Source of the DNA: Robiginitomaculum sp.
Lineage (GTDB): Bacteria; Pseudomonadota; Alphaproteobacteria; Caulobacterales; Maricaulaceae
Length of the DNA stretch: 8,868 nt
Assembly (NCBI GenBank): GCA_026993275.1
Contig: JALWUB010000051.1
Coordinates: 1 to 8,868 of the forward strand
Direction: 5' to 3'
Of the stretch, positions 1-6,027 are shown piece after piece. The notes under the pieces were generated by a model that was not told the origin of the DNA, made no database searches, and was given only the letters and a program-made list of their open reading frames with translations. The first letter of the stretch is position 1; every line of letters starts with the position of its first letter. The translations under genes were made by a program, and so were the position numbers.

Positions 1-1
1 C

Positions 2-460
2 ACCGGCCGCGCCAATGGGCTGGCCGAAGAGGCCATCCGCAATGGCGTGATTGCGGACTTGCAAGACTATGCGGACATGCGCCGGGAGGTCCGCTATGGC
101 GCTGCCAGCCGGGTGGATTTCGTGCTTGGCGGCGCGGGGCGGCGCGATTGCTATGTGGAGGTGAAAAGCGTCACCCTGTCGCGCACGCCGGGCCTGGCGG
201 AGTTTCCCGACTCGGTCAGCGCGCGCGGCGCCCGGCACATGAACGAGCTGGCGCAGATGGCGGCGCAAGGCGCGCGTGCCATGGTGCTGTTCGTGGTCCA
301 GCGCGGCGATTGCCGGCGCCTTGCCATCGCCGCCGATCTTGACCCGGCCTATGATGTGGCGCTGCGGCGGGCCCGAAAGGCGGGGGTGGAAATGCTGGTC
401 CATGGCTGCACCGTTTCGCCAAGGGAAATTTACGTCTCACAGGCTCTGGCGCACGATTGA
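2..460 (+). CDS. sfsA: DNA/RNA nuclease SfsA (sugar fermentation stimulation protein), C-terminal part
   Basis: The frame is open from the left edge of the window, so the gene starts upstream. About 152 C-terminal residues are present out of the roughly 230 usual for SfsA. The visible part carries the SfsA signature blocks: an N-G-L-A-E-E-A-I stretch at the very start, then R-R-E-V-R-Y-G, S-R-V-D-F-V-L, and C-Y-V-E-V-K-S-V-T. The Asp of V-D-F and the E-x-K of Y-V-E-V-K fit the PD-(D/E)xK nuclease-like core expected for the family. A later block, V-L-F-V-V-Q-R, is also typical. SfsA was first described in E. coli as a factor stimulating maltose metabolism and was later assigned nuclease activity; its cellular role is still vague. 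It ends with TGA six bases before the convergent mprF stop, with no convincing terminator between. Identification is strong; precise function is family knowledge only. Confidence 0.93.
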   Translation, partial: TGRANGLAEEAIRNGVIADLQDYADMRREVRYGAASRVDFVLGGAGRRDCYVEVKSVTLSRTPGLAEFPDSVSARGARHMNELAQMAAQGARAMVLFVVQRGDCRRLAIAADLDPAYDVALRRARKAGVEMLVHGCTVSPREIYVSQALAHD

Positions 461-466
461 AACCGC

Positions 467-3022
467 TCATTCGCGGCGCAACAGGCCGCTCAGACCGCCC
501 GAGGTCATCAGCGCCACCTCGCCCAGGGCCAGCGGCAAGGGCACTTGCGGCGGCGCGGCGATATAGACCGGCGTCCATCTGGGCGCAAACTTGTTCTTGA
601 AGCGGCGCAAGCCCTCAAAACCATAAAGCCGGTCGCCGTGATTATAGACGAAGGCGCCAAGGCGCGCCGCCCAGGGCGCCAGAGCGCGCTGCTCCAGCCC
701 GGCCAGGGGCGCCATCGCCAGGTCCAGCACGCCGTAACCGTTCTGCTGTCCCCACAAGGCCAGTTCGATGAAAAGATATTCCATCACATGGGCCGGGGCC
801 TGTTCGCTCTGGCGCATCATGTCAATGGCCAGTTCGGCCTTGTCGTGGGTGCTCATGATGTTGGAAAAGGCGACGATGACGCCATCGCGGCGCACCAGCG
901 CTACCGGGAAATTGCGCACATAGTCCGGAGAAAACCGGCCCAGGGAAAAGCCCTTTTCGGCGCCCTGGTGGCGGCTCAGCCAGTCATCGGAAATGGCCTG
1001 CAGGCGGGGCATGAGCGGCGCCAGTGCGCCGGGCATGACAATCTCGAAACTGCAGCCCTCGCGCTGCGCCCGCCGCAGCGCCTGGCGCAGGCGCGCCCGC
1101 CTGGGCCCCTGCAGGGAAAAGCCGGGCAGGTCTATCAGCGCGGTTTCGCCGATTTTTTGCACGCTCAGGCCGGTTTCCGCCGCCAGCGGCAAAAAGTCCT
1201 CATGCACGCTGTAAAACACCGCCCTGGCGCCATAGAGGTCGGCCTGTTCGCGGAACGCCCAGACCAGTTCGCGCCATTCCGCGCGCTTGCCCACCGGGCC
1301 GCCAAGAGCAATCCAGGAACGGCGCCAGGTGCCATACATGACAAAGCTTTCGCCGCTCTGGCTGAAGATGAACTGCTTGTCGCCCAGCAGAGCCAGGCAG
1401 GACTGGGCATGGGCATGCTCGGCATGGGCCAGTATGGTTTTCACCCGGGCCATGGTGGCGGCATCGTTCATCGCGGCCCGGGGCTGCCGGTGCGGGCGCA
1501 GCAGCCGGCTGGCGAGATACAGCACCGCCAGTGCCGCCATGCCGGCGCTGGCGCGCAGAAAGCGCGGCGCATCGCCATTGAGGGAAAAGCTCCACCACAG
1601 ATCATCGCGGTATTCCACATGGCGGAAGGAGAAAAATCCAAGCCACAACACCGCCAGCACGGTCACGGCAATGGCCAGCAGCCAGCCCGGCGTCAGGCGC
1701 ATGTCCATCAGGGGCGACTTGCGGTAAAAGGCGGGCCTTGAGAGCCACAGCACCAGCGTTGCCAGCCCCAGCAAGGCGGCCTCGCCAAAGCCGTCGCCCT
1801 TGAGCAGGGTCAGCACCGTGCCCGCGGCCAGCAGCAGGACAGCCAGCAGCCAGGCGCCGTTCAGCCGCCGCGCCAGGCCCGCCGAGACGATCAGCAACAG
1901 CATGCCGATGATGGACGCCAGAAAGTGCGACACCTCGATGACGAGAAGCGGAAACAGCCGCTCCAGCGCCTGCAGGTGGCTGGCCATGGCCGGGGTCATG
2001 GCCGCCGCCAGCATCAACGCCCCGGCGCCAAAGCCGATGAGACTGAACAGCATTGGCGCCACCGCGCGCATGAAGGCATCCAGGCCCCGCCCGGCGCCCT
2101 TTTGCGCCAGCGCCGTGGCCAATGCGCCAAGCACAAGCGGCAAGGCAAAATAGAGTGCCCGGTAACCGGCAAGGGCCGCGGCCACGGCCGCCGGATCAGT
2201 GTGGGGCAGCACAATCAGGATAACCGCATCAAAGACCCCGAGCCCCGCGGGCAGATTGCTCAGCACCCCGGCCAGGCTGGCCAGGGTGAAAAGCGGCACG
2301 AAGGCCGCAAAGCCGGCCGCGGACGGATCGGGCAGCAACACATAAAGCACCAGCGCCATGGCGCTCCAGTCGGCCATGCCCAGCAGCAGGCGCAGCACGG
2401 CGGTGCGGCGCGCGGGGCCAGAGCCGGGGGTCTTGACAACGGAACGGGCCAGCCTTGCGCTCAGCATCAGCGCCAGCGCCAGCAGCAAAAGCGCCGCAAG
2501 GCCGGCAATGACTGGCGGCAGGGGCGCCCGCGCCAGCAGACACAGCGCCGAAACCGTCAGCGCCCCGGCAAACAGGGTCAGGGCGTCAAGCTGGCGCACC
2601 GCCTTGCTTTGCGCCGCGCTCAGGCCAAGGCTTTGATAAAAGCCGCGGCGCACCTGGCCACCGCTCAGAAACCCGGCACCGAGAGCATTGGAGACGGCAA
2701 AGGCCATGGCCGCGTCCGGAGCGATCTTGCGCCAGGGCTGCGGTGCGCCGATATCGCGCAGCGCCAGCACATCATACGCGCTCAGGCACGCATAGCTGAC
2801 GATAACCGCGGCAAGGGCGGCGGCAAGCTGGCTCGGCGCCAGCGCCGCGAAGGCCGCGCGCAGGGCGCCGCGCGGCAGGCCGCTCAGATGCGCCTGCACC
2901 ACGGCCACGGAAGCGGCCAGCACGGCCAGGGTCAGGACAATGGCGAGGCCCGTGCGCCACGGGGCAGGCAGCCATGGCCATGTGTCCCTGGCAGAGCGTG
3001 CAGCGTGCGGCGGTGCGGCCAT
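467..3022 (-). CDS. mprF: Bifunctional aminoacyl-phosphatidylglycerol synthetase/flippase MprF (LpiA-like)
   Basis: This 851-residue integral membrane protein has full MprF length. Residues ~20-510 form a series of hydrophobic helices (for example 25-45, 65-88, 148-165, 170-190, 260-305, 320-345, 355-385, 390-405, 415-430, 447-465, 490-508), the flippase/membrane part. Residues ~520-830 are the soluble cytosolic synthase domain (DUF2156, GNAT-like). They carry the MprF blocks Y-G-T-W-R-R-S-W (563-570), E-K-G-F-S-L-G-R-F (689-697), A-I-D-M-M-R (732-737) and the basic G-L-R-R-F-K-N-K-F-A-P-R-W (804-816). The family transfers an amino acid, usually lysine, from aminoacyl-tRNA to phosphatidylglycerol and flips the product, reducing membrane negative charge; this raises resistance to cationic peptides and, in rhizobial LpiA, acid tolerance. 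The amino acid used cannot be read from sequence. The ATG has an AAGGGA ribosome binding site six bases upstream (3029-3034). No atvA/lipase partner follows; the downstream neighbour is convergent sfsA. The 89-nt gap from the thiolase leaves co-transcription open. Confidence 0.92.
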   Translation of the reverse strand: MAAPPHAARSARDTWPWLPAPWRTGLAIVLTLAVLAASVAVVQAHLSGLPRGALRAAFAALAPSQLAAALAAVIVSYACLSAYDVLALRDIGAPQPWRKIAPDAAMAFAVSNALGAGFLSGGQVRRGFYQSLGLSAAQSKAVRQLDALTLFAGALTVSALCLLARAPLPPVIAGLAALLLLALALMLSARLARSVVKTPGSGPARRTAVLRLLLGMADWSAMALVLYVLLPDPSAAGFAAFVPLFTLASLAGVLSNLPAGLGVFDAVILIVLPHTDPAAVAAALAGYRALYFALPLVLGALATALAQKGAGRGLDAFMRAVAPMLFSLIGFGAGALMLAAAMTPAMASHLQALERLFPLLVIEVSHFLASIIGMLLLIVSAGLARRLNGAWLLAVLLLAAGTVLTLLKGDGFGEAALLGLATLVLWLSRPAFYRKSPLMDMRLTPGWLLAIAVTVLAVLWLGFFSFRHVEYRDDLWWSFSLNGDAPRFLRASAGMAALAVLYLASRLLRPHRQPRAAMNDAATMARVKTILAHAEHAHAQSCLALLGDKQFIFSQSGESFVMYGTWRRSWIALGGPVGKRAEWRELVWAFREQADLYGARAVFYSVHEDFLPLAAETGLSVQKIGETALIDLPGFSLQGPRRARLRQALRRAQREGCSFEIVMPGALAPLMPRLQAISDDWLSRHQGAEKGFSLGRFSPDYVRNFPVALVRRDGVIVAFSNIMSTHDKAELAIDMMRQSEQAPAHVMEYLFIELALWGQQNGYGVLDLAMAPLAGLEQRALAPWAARLGAFVYNHGDRLYGFEGLRRFKNKFAPRWTPVYIAAPPQVPLPLALGEVALMTSGGLSGLLRRE

Positions 3023-3061
3023 GCGTCATCCCTTGCGCGTCAAAGCCGCCATCCTGCCACA

Positions 3062-3073
3062 CGGCCCGGGCCG
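3062..3073. repeat. 12-bp perfect palindrome between thiolase and mprF
   Basis: The string CGGCCCGGGCCG is its own reverse complement and lies in the 89-bp gap upstream of mprF, about 40 bp before its start. It could be a regulator site or part of a structured mRNA, but in DNA this GC-rich a 12-bp palindrome can arise by chance. No T-rich tract follows on the minus strand, so it does not look like an intrinsic terminator of the thiolase gene. Confidence 0.25.
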
Positions 3074-3111
3074 GGTGAACAGAAAACCCTGCATGCCCCA
3101 AAGACAGCCGA

Positions 3112-4299
3112 TCAGAACATTTCCAGCGCCACAGCCGTGGCTTCGCCGCCGCCAATGCACAGGGAGGCCACGCCCTTTTTCAGGCCGCGCTGCTGCAAGG
3201 CGGCCATCAGGGTCGCCATGATGCGGGCGCCCGATGCGCCGATGGGGTGGCCAAGGGCACAGGCGCCGCCATTCACGTTCACCGCGTCATGGGAAATGCC
3301 CAGCTCCTTCATGGCGATCATCGGCACCACGGCAAAGGCTTCATTGATCTCCCAAAGATCGACATCGTCAACGGCCCATCCGGCCCTGGCCAGCGCCTTT
3401 TGCATGGCCTGCACCGGCGCCGTGGTGAACCATTCCGGCTCGTGCGCGTGCGCCGCCGTGGCAACAATCCTGGCGATCGGAGTCAGGCCGCGTTTTTGCG
3501 CTTCGCCAAGACGCATCATCACCAGCGCCGCAGCGCCATCGGAAATGCCCGAGGCATTGGCCGCGGTCACCGTGCCGTCCTTGCCAAAGGCCGGGCGCAG
3601 ATGCGGGATCTTTTCCGGCCGGGCGCGGCGCGGCAACTCGTCAGCCTCGACCGTTTCCTCGCCCTTGCGGGTCTTGATGGTGACGGCCGCGGTTTCACGG
3701 GAAAACCGGCCCTCTTCCTGTGCCGCCTTGGCGCGGGACAGGGTTTCCAGGGCATAGGCGTCCTGGGCTTCGCGGCTGAACTGGTATTTCTCCGCCGCCA
3801 TGTCGGCAAACTTGCCCATGGGCTCATGGGCATAGGCATCCTCAAGGCCATCCAGGGCCATGGAATCATAGATTTTGGTATGGCCGTATTTGCGGCCCTT
3901 GCGTTCTTCGGGCAGCAGGAAGGGCGCATTGCTCATGCTTTCCATGCCGCCGGCAATGATGACATCCGCCTGGCCTGCACTGAGCGCATCATGGGCCATG
4001 ATCGCCGCCTGCATGCCCGAGCCGCACATCTTGTTGAGCGTCGTCGCTTCCACATGGATGGGCAGACCGGCCTTCAGCGCCGCCTGGCGCGCCGGGGCCT
4101 GGCCCTGGCCGGCCGGCAGGACGCAGCCCATGAAGGCCTGCTGCACCGCCTCGCCCTCCAGCCCGGAATCCTCGAGCGCGCCCCTGATCGCCACCGCGCC
4201 CAGCTCATTGGCACTCAGCGAAGACAATTCGCCCAAAAGCGCGCCAATGGGCGTGCGCGCATAACCAACAATAACAACGGGATCAGAAGCCTGGGTCAT
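3112..4299 (-). CDS. Acetyl-CoA C-acetyltransferase (thiolase)
   Basis: A 395-residue cytosolic thiolase that condenses two acetyl-CoA to acetoacetyl-CoA, or runs the reverse cleavage. All catalytic elements are present: the nucleophile Cys92 in N-K-M-C-G-S-G-M, the G-G-M-E-S-M-S-N block, N-E-A-F-A, His351 in G-H-P-I-G-A-S-G, and Cys381 in C-I-G-G-G. These positions sit a constant three residues after Cys89, His348 and Cys378 of the Zoogloea biosynthetic thiolase. The open frame extends two codons upstream to a TTG (4303-4305), but the AAAGGA ribosome binding site is only one or two bases from that TTG and seven from the ATG at 4297-4299, so I use the ATG. The sequence is closer in feel to mitochondrial ACAT1 than to polymer-operon PhaA. 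No phaB, phaC or CoA-transferase gene is adjacent, so ketone-body, PHB or amino-acid breakdown roles cannot be separated. It lies 100 nt downstream of the dodecin gene and upstream of mprF. Confidence 0.93.
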   Translation of the reverse strand: MTQASDPVVIVGYARTPIGALLGELSSLSANELGAVAIRGALEDSGLEGEAVQQAFMGCVLPAGQGQAPARQAALKAGLPIHVEATTLNKMCGSGMQAAIMAHDALSAGQADVIIAGGMESMSNAPFLLPEERKGRKYGHTKIYDSMALDGLEDAYAHEPMGKFADMAAEKYQFSREAQDAYALETLSRAKAAQEEGRFSRETAAVTIKTRKGEETVEADELPRRARPEKIPHLRPAFGKDGTVTAANASGISDGAAALVMMRLGEAQKRGLTPIARIVATAAHAHEPEWFTTAPVQAMQKALARAGWAVDDVDLWEINEAFAVVPMIAMKELGISHDAVNVNGGACALGHPIGASGARIMATLMAALQQRGLKKGVASLCIGGGEATAVALEMF

Positions 4300-4305
4300 G
4301 GCCAA

Positions 4306-4312
4306 TTCCTTT
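4306..4312 (-). promoter_or_regulatory. Ribosome binding site that decides the thiolase start
   Basis: On the minus strand this reads AAAGGAA. The AAGGA core (4307-4311) leaves seven bases to the ATG at 4297-4299 but almost none to the alternative TTG at 4303-4305. It therefore supports the shorter protein. Confidence 0.7.
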
Positions 4313-4322
4313 GCAGATGCAA
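4311..4322. promoter_or_regulatory. Candidate operator TTGCA-N2-TGCAA upstream of thiolase
   Basis: The sequence TTGCAGATGCAA is an inverted repeat of two 5-bp arms separated by two bases. It overlaps the edge of the thiolase ribosome binding site and lies between the candidate promoter and the start codon, where a bound repressor would block transcription or its RNA would flank the Shine-Dalgarno. TGC/GCA half-sites are reminiscent of PhaR-type sites in alphaproteobacteria, but that is only a resemblance. A single copy is visible in the window. Confidence 0.3.
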
Positions 4323-4340
4323 CATGAAATGATGCGCCGC

Positions 4341-4369
4341 ACCATGCGCGGGCAAAGCCGGGCCGTCAA
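4341..4369 (-). promoter_or_regulatory. Candidate sigma-70-type promoter for the thiolase gene
   Basis: On the minus strand TTGACG (4364-4369) is followed after 17 bp by CATGGT (4341-4346). The -35 matches the consensus at five of six positions; the -10 matches only at three. Position (about 40 bp before the ATG) and spacing are right. No transcript evidence is available. Confidence 0.35.
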
Positions 4370-4386
4370 GCGCCGCGGGACACCGG

Positions 4387-4399
4387 CGCGCCAGGCGCG
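4387..4399 (-). terminator. Short GC hairpin just after the dodecin stop codon
   Basis: On the minus strand the 13 bases directly after the dodecin TAA read CGCGC-CTG-GCGCG, a perfect 5-bp stem with a 3-base loop. No run of T follows, so it is not a classical intrinsic terminator. It may mark the 3' end of the sqr-dodecin transcript or stabilise it against exonucleases. Confidence 0.25.
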
Positions 4400-4600
4400 T
4401 TACTTGACCTCGAAGGTGATCTGCATGTTGACGCGGTAGGTGTCGATGACGCCATCCTTGACGGTCACGGAGAAGTTGTTGACGCTGGCCGAGCGCACAT
4501 GCTTGACCGTTCTGGCAAAACGGCCAACGCCCTGGGCAATGGCCTGTTCGAAGGATTCGGTGGAATCCGCCAGGATCTGCGTGGATTTCAGTATCGTCAT
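4400..4600 (-). CDS. Dodecin family protein (small, tryptophan-free)
   Basis: A 66-residue protein with the dodecin pattern: beta strand (residues 3-9), an S-x-E-S-F-E-Q-A-I helix (13-31), the T-V-K-H-V-R block (31-36), and two long strands ending in D-T-Y-R-V-N-M-Q-I-T-F-E-V (53-65). Dodecins assemble into hollow dodecamers that store flavins or flavin-like ligands in the cytosol. Flavin-binding members stack the isoalloxazine ring on a Trp in the strand after the helix. This protein contains no Trp at all: residues 37-39 (S-A-S) occupy that strand, and Arg56 sits where the archaeal prototype has a Gln after Tyr. It may therefore bind another ligand or metal, as the mycobacterial calcium dodecin/SecE2 group does. 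The ATG is preceded by AGGGGAGAG. It lies 57 nt downstream of sqr on the same strand and is likely co-transcribed with it. Confidence 0.85.
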   Translation of the reverse strand: MTILKSTQILADSTESFEQAIAQGVGRFARTVKHVRSASVNNFSVTVKDGVIDTYRVNMQITFEVK

Positions 4601-4624
4601 GGTCTGTGCTCTCCCCTGTTGCCG

Positions 4625-4646
4625 CCGCGCCCGGCGCCCGGCGCGG
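4625..4646 (-). promoter_or_regulatory. Strong intercistronic hairpin between sqr and the dodecin gene
   Basis: Two perfect 7-bp arms, CCGCGCC at 4625-4631 and GGCGCGG at 4640-4646, flank an 8-base loop in the short gap between sqr and the dodecin gene. On the minus-strand transcript no U-tract follows, and the dodecin ribosome binding site begins about 8 bases after the hairpin. It is more likely to stabilise or separate the two cistrons than to terminate fully. It may also be simple GC-rich spacer. Confidence 0.35.
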
Positions 4647-4658
4647 TTCTGGTGAACG

Positions 4659-5927
4659 CTATTTCGACTTGGTGATGCCCAGCATGTCGAGAGTCATCCT
4701 TTCGTAAAACGGCTCGGCAATGCCGCGGCGCACCTTGCTCAGGAAAAACTTCTCGAAGGCGATCTTGCCCAAATGCACCCATTTGCCTTCCGAGGCCCAG
4801 TTGACATTGCGCGGCGGGATTTGCGGCATGGCGACGAAGGCAACGCCGCCATCGCCAAAGTCGGCCAGGCAGACGGCATTCCACGAGCCTTCATAGGTCG
4901 GTTCCTTGCCGTCCAGCAGCGCCCGGATATTGTGCGCCGTGGCGCGCACCATGCTTTCGATCATGAAGCCGGTCTTGGGCACGCCGACCGGCACCGGTGT
5001 TGGCCCCACCGGCGGAATGGCAATGCACACGCCGACCGAAAAGATGTTGGGATAGGCGGTGTTGCGCTGATGGTTGTCGACGGTGACGAAGCCGCGCGGA
5101 TTGACCAGGCCCTTCAGCCCCATCAGCGGCTTGATGCCGCGAAAGCCGGGCAGCATCATGCTGTACTTGAAGGGCAGTTCGTGGGTGGCCTTGACCGAGC
5201 CATCTTCGTTGATGGCCTCGACGATCATCAGCCCGTCCTCGACCTTGCTGACCCGGGCGCTGGTGATCCAGTTGATGTGCCGGTTGCGCATCTCGGATTC
5301 CAGCATGCCCTTGGTGTCGCCCACGCCGCCAAGGCCGAGATGGCCGATATAGGGCTCGGCGGTGACGAAGGTCATCGGCACGCGGTCGCGGATCTTGCGC
5401 TTGCGCAAGTCGGTGTCCATGATCATGGCAAATTCATAGGCCGGGCCATAGCAGGATGCCCCCTGCACCGCGCCGACGACCACCGGGCCCGGATCCTCGA
5501 CGAATTCGAGCCATTTTTGCCGCGCAACCTCGGCATGATCGGTGGTGCAGATGGACACCGTGTGGCCGTCCGGGCCCAGGCCCTCGATCTCGTCAAAGGC
5601 CAGTTCCGGGCCGGTGGCAATGACCAGATAGTCGTAGGACACGCTCTGGCCGTCACTCAGGGTGATGGTGCTGTTGTCCGGATCGAGGGCGGTTGCCGCG
5701 GCATGGATGAAGCCGATGCGGCGGCGCTTGAACATCGGCGCCAGCTCGACCTTGATCTGCTCCGGCTTGCGCCAGTCCACCGCCACCCACGGGTTGGAGG
5801 GGGTGAAGTTGAAGGTCGGCGAATCGCAGACCACGGTGATCTCGTCCTGGCGCCGCGCCTGGTTGCGCATTTCCAGCGCCATCGGCACCCCGCCAAGTCC
5901 CGCACCCAGAACAACAATATGAGCCAT
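4659..5927 (-). CDS. sqr: Sulfide:quinone oxidoreductase, type I
   Basis: A 422-residue peripheral membrane flavoprotein that oxidises sulfide (to polysulfide or a persulfide acceptor) and reduces quinone. The N-terminus has the FAD dinucleotide-binding glycines (V-L-G-A-G-L-G-G, 6-13), with a second block Y-D-Y-L-V-I-A-T-G at 98-106. The three cysteines of type I SQR are present: Cys127 (S-I-C-T-T-D-H), Cys159 (G-A-S-C-Y-G-P-A-Y-E) and Cys353 (A-V-C-L-A-D-F-G-D). They lie close to Cys128, Cys160 and Cys356 of the Acidithiobacillus enzyme. The block P-K-T-G-F-M-I-E-S-M (317-326) is also diagnostic. The C-terminal amphipathic stretch (~386-416) would be the membrane anchor. The open frame extends four codons up to a TTG, but the protein motif and spacing favour the ATG at 5925-5927. 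Its neighbours are mnmA upstream and a dodecin gene 57 nt downstream. No persulfide dioxygenase, rhodanese or SqrR/FisR regulator is visible in the window. Confidence 0.93.
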   Translation of the reverse strand: MAHIVVLGAGLGGVPMALEMRNQARRQDEITVVCDSPTFNFTPSNPWVAVDWRKPEQIKVELAPMFKRRRIGFIHAAATALDPDNSTITLSDGQSVSYDYLVIATGPELAFDEIEGLGPDGHTVSICTTDHAEVARQKWLEFVEDPGPVVVGAVQGASCYGPAYEFAMIMDTDLRKRKIRDRVPMTFVTAEPYIGHLGLGGVGDTKGMLESEMRNRHINWITSARVSKVEDGLMIVEAINEDGSVKATHELPFKYSMMLPGFRGIKPLMGLKGLVNPRGFVTVDNHQRNTAYPNIFSVGVCIAIPPVGPTPVPVGVPKTGFMIESMVRATAHNIRALLDGKEPTYEGSWNAVCLADFGDGGVAFVAMPQIPPRNVNWASEGKWVHLGKIAFEKFFLSKVRRGIAEPFYERMTLDMLGITKSK

Positions 5928-5932
5928 GACCG

Positions 5933-5960
5933 CCCCCAATCCTGTGGTTGTTGATGGGGG
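5933..5960. promoter_or_regulatory. Inverted repeat in the sqr leader, overlapping its ribosome binding region
   Basis: CCCCCA at 5933-5938 is the exact reverse complement of TGGGGG at 5955-5960. The arms are 22 bp centre to centre, two helical turns. In the transcript the downstream arm contains the G-rich stretch five bases before the sqr ATG, so a hairpin could mask the ribosome binding site. In DNA it could be a dimeric repressor site just downstream of the candidate -10 box. It does not match the ATTC/GAAT pattern I associate with the SqrR/BigR sulfide regulators. Confidence 0.35.
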
Positions 5961-5964
5961 TCAG

Positions 5965-5993
5965 AATAAACGCCTTTAGGGTGCAACAGGCAA
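5965..5993 (-). promoter_or_regulatory. Candidate sigma-70-type promoter for sqr
   Basis: On the minus strand TTGCCT (5988-5993) and TTTATT (5965-5970) are separated by 17 bp, inside the only A/T-richer stretch of the gap between mnmA and sqr. Each box matches the E. coli consensus at four of six positions. No sigma-54 (GG-N10-GC) site was found in this gap. Confidence 0.35.
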
Positions 5994-6012
5994 GAGGGGA
6001 AACGGCCAAATT

Positions 6013-6026
6013 GCCCGAAAGCGGGC
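6013..6026 (-). terminator. Candidate terminator hairpin after mnmA
   Basis: One base past the mnmA TAA, the minus strand reads GCCCG-CTTT-CGGGC, a perfect 5-bp GC stem with a 4-base loop, followed by AATTTGG. The T-run is short, so it would be a weak intrinsic terminator. Its place directly at the gene end supports the role and would insulate sqr from mnmA. Confidence 0.45.
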
Positions 6027-6027
6027 G

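Noticed and set aside
545..1741. A 398-codon + strand open frame opposite the mprF synthase domain
   Set aside because: It has low-complexity Gln/Arg/His/Gly-rich composition, no plausible family, and lies wholly within mprF on the other strand.
1925..3757. A 610-codon open frame on the + strand, antisense to mprF and the thiolase
   Set aside because: It is opposite two well-supported genes, is full of Arg, Gln, Gly and His as expected from the reverse complement of GC-rich coding DNA, and shows no domain I recognise.
4773..5954. A 393-codon + strand open frame opposite sqr
   Set aside because: The sqr frame carries every catalytic cysteine and FAD motif. The antisense frame is rich in His, Asp and Ala and has no recognisable fold.
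5928..6027. Sigma-54 or SqrR/BigR-type control site upstream of sqr
   Set aside because: No GG-N10-GC pair and no ATTC/GAAT dyad is present; only a single ATTC half-site can be seen.
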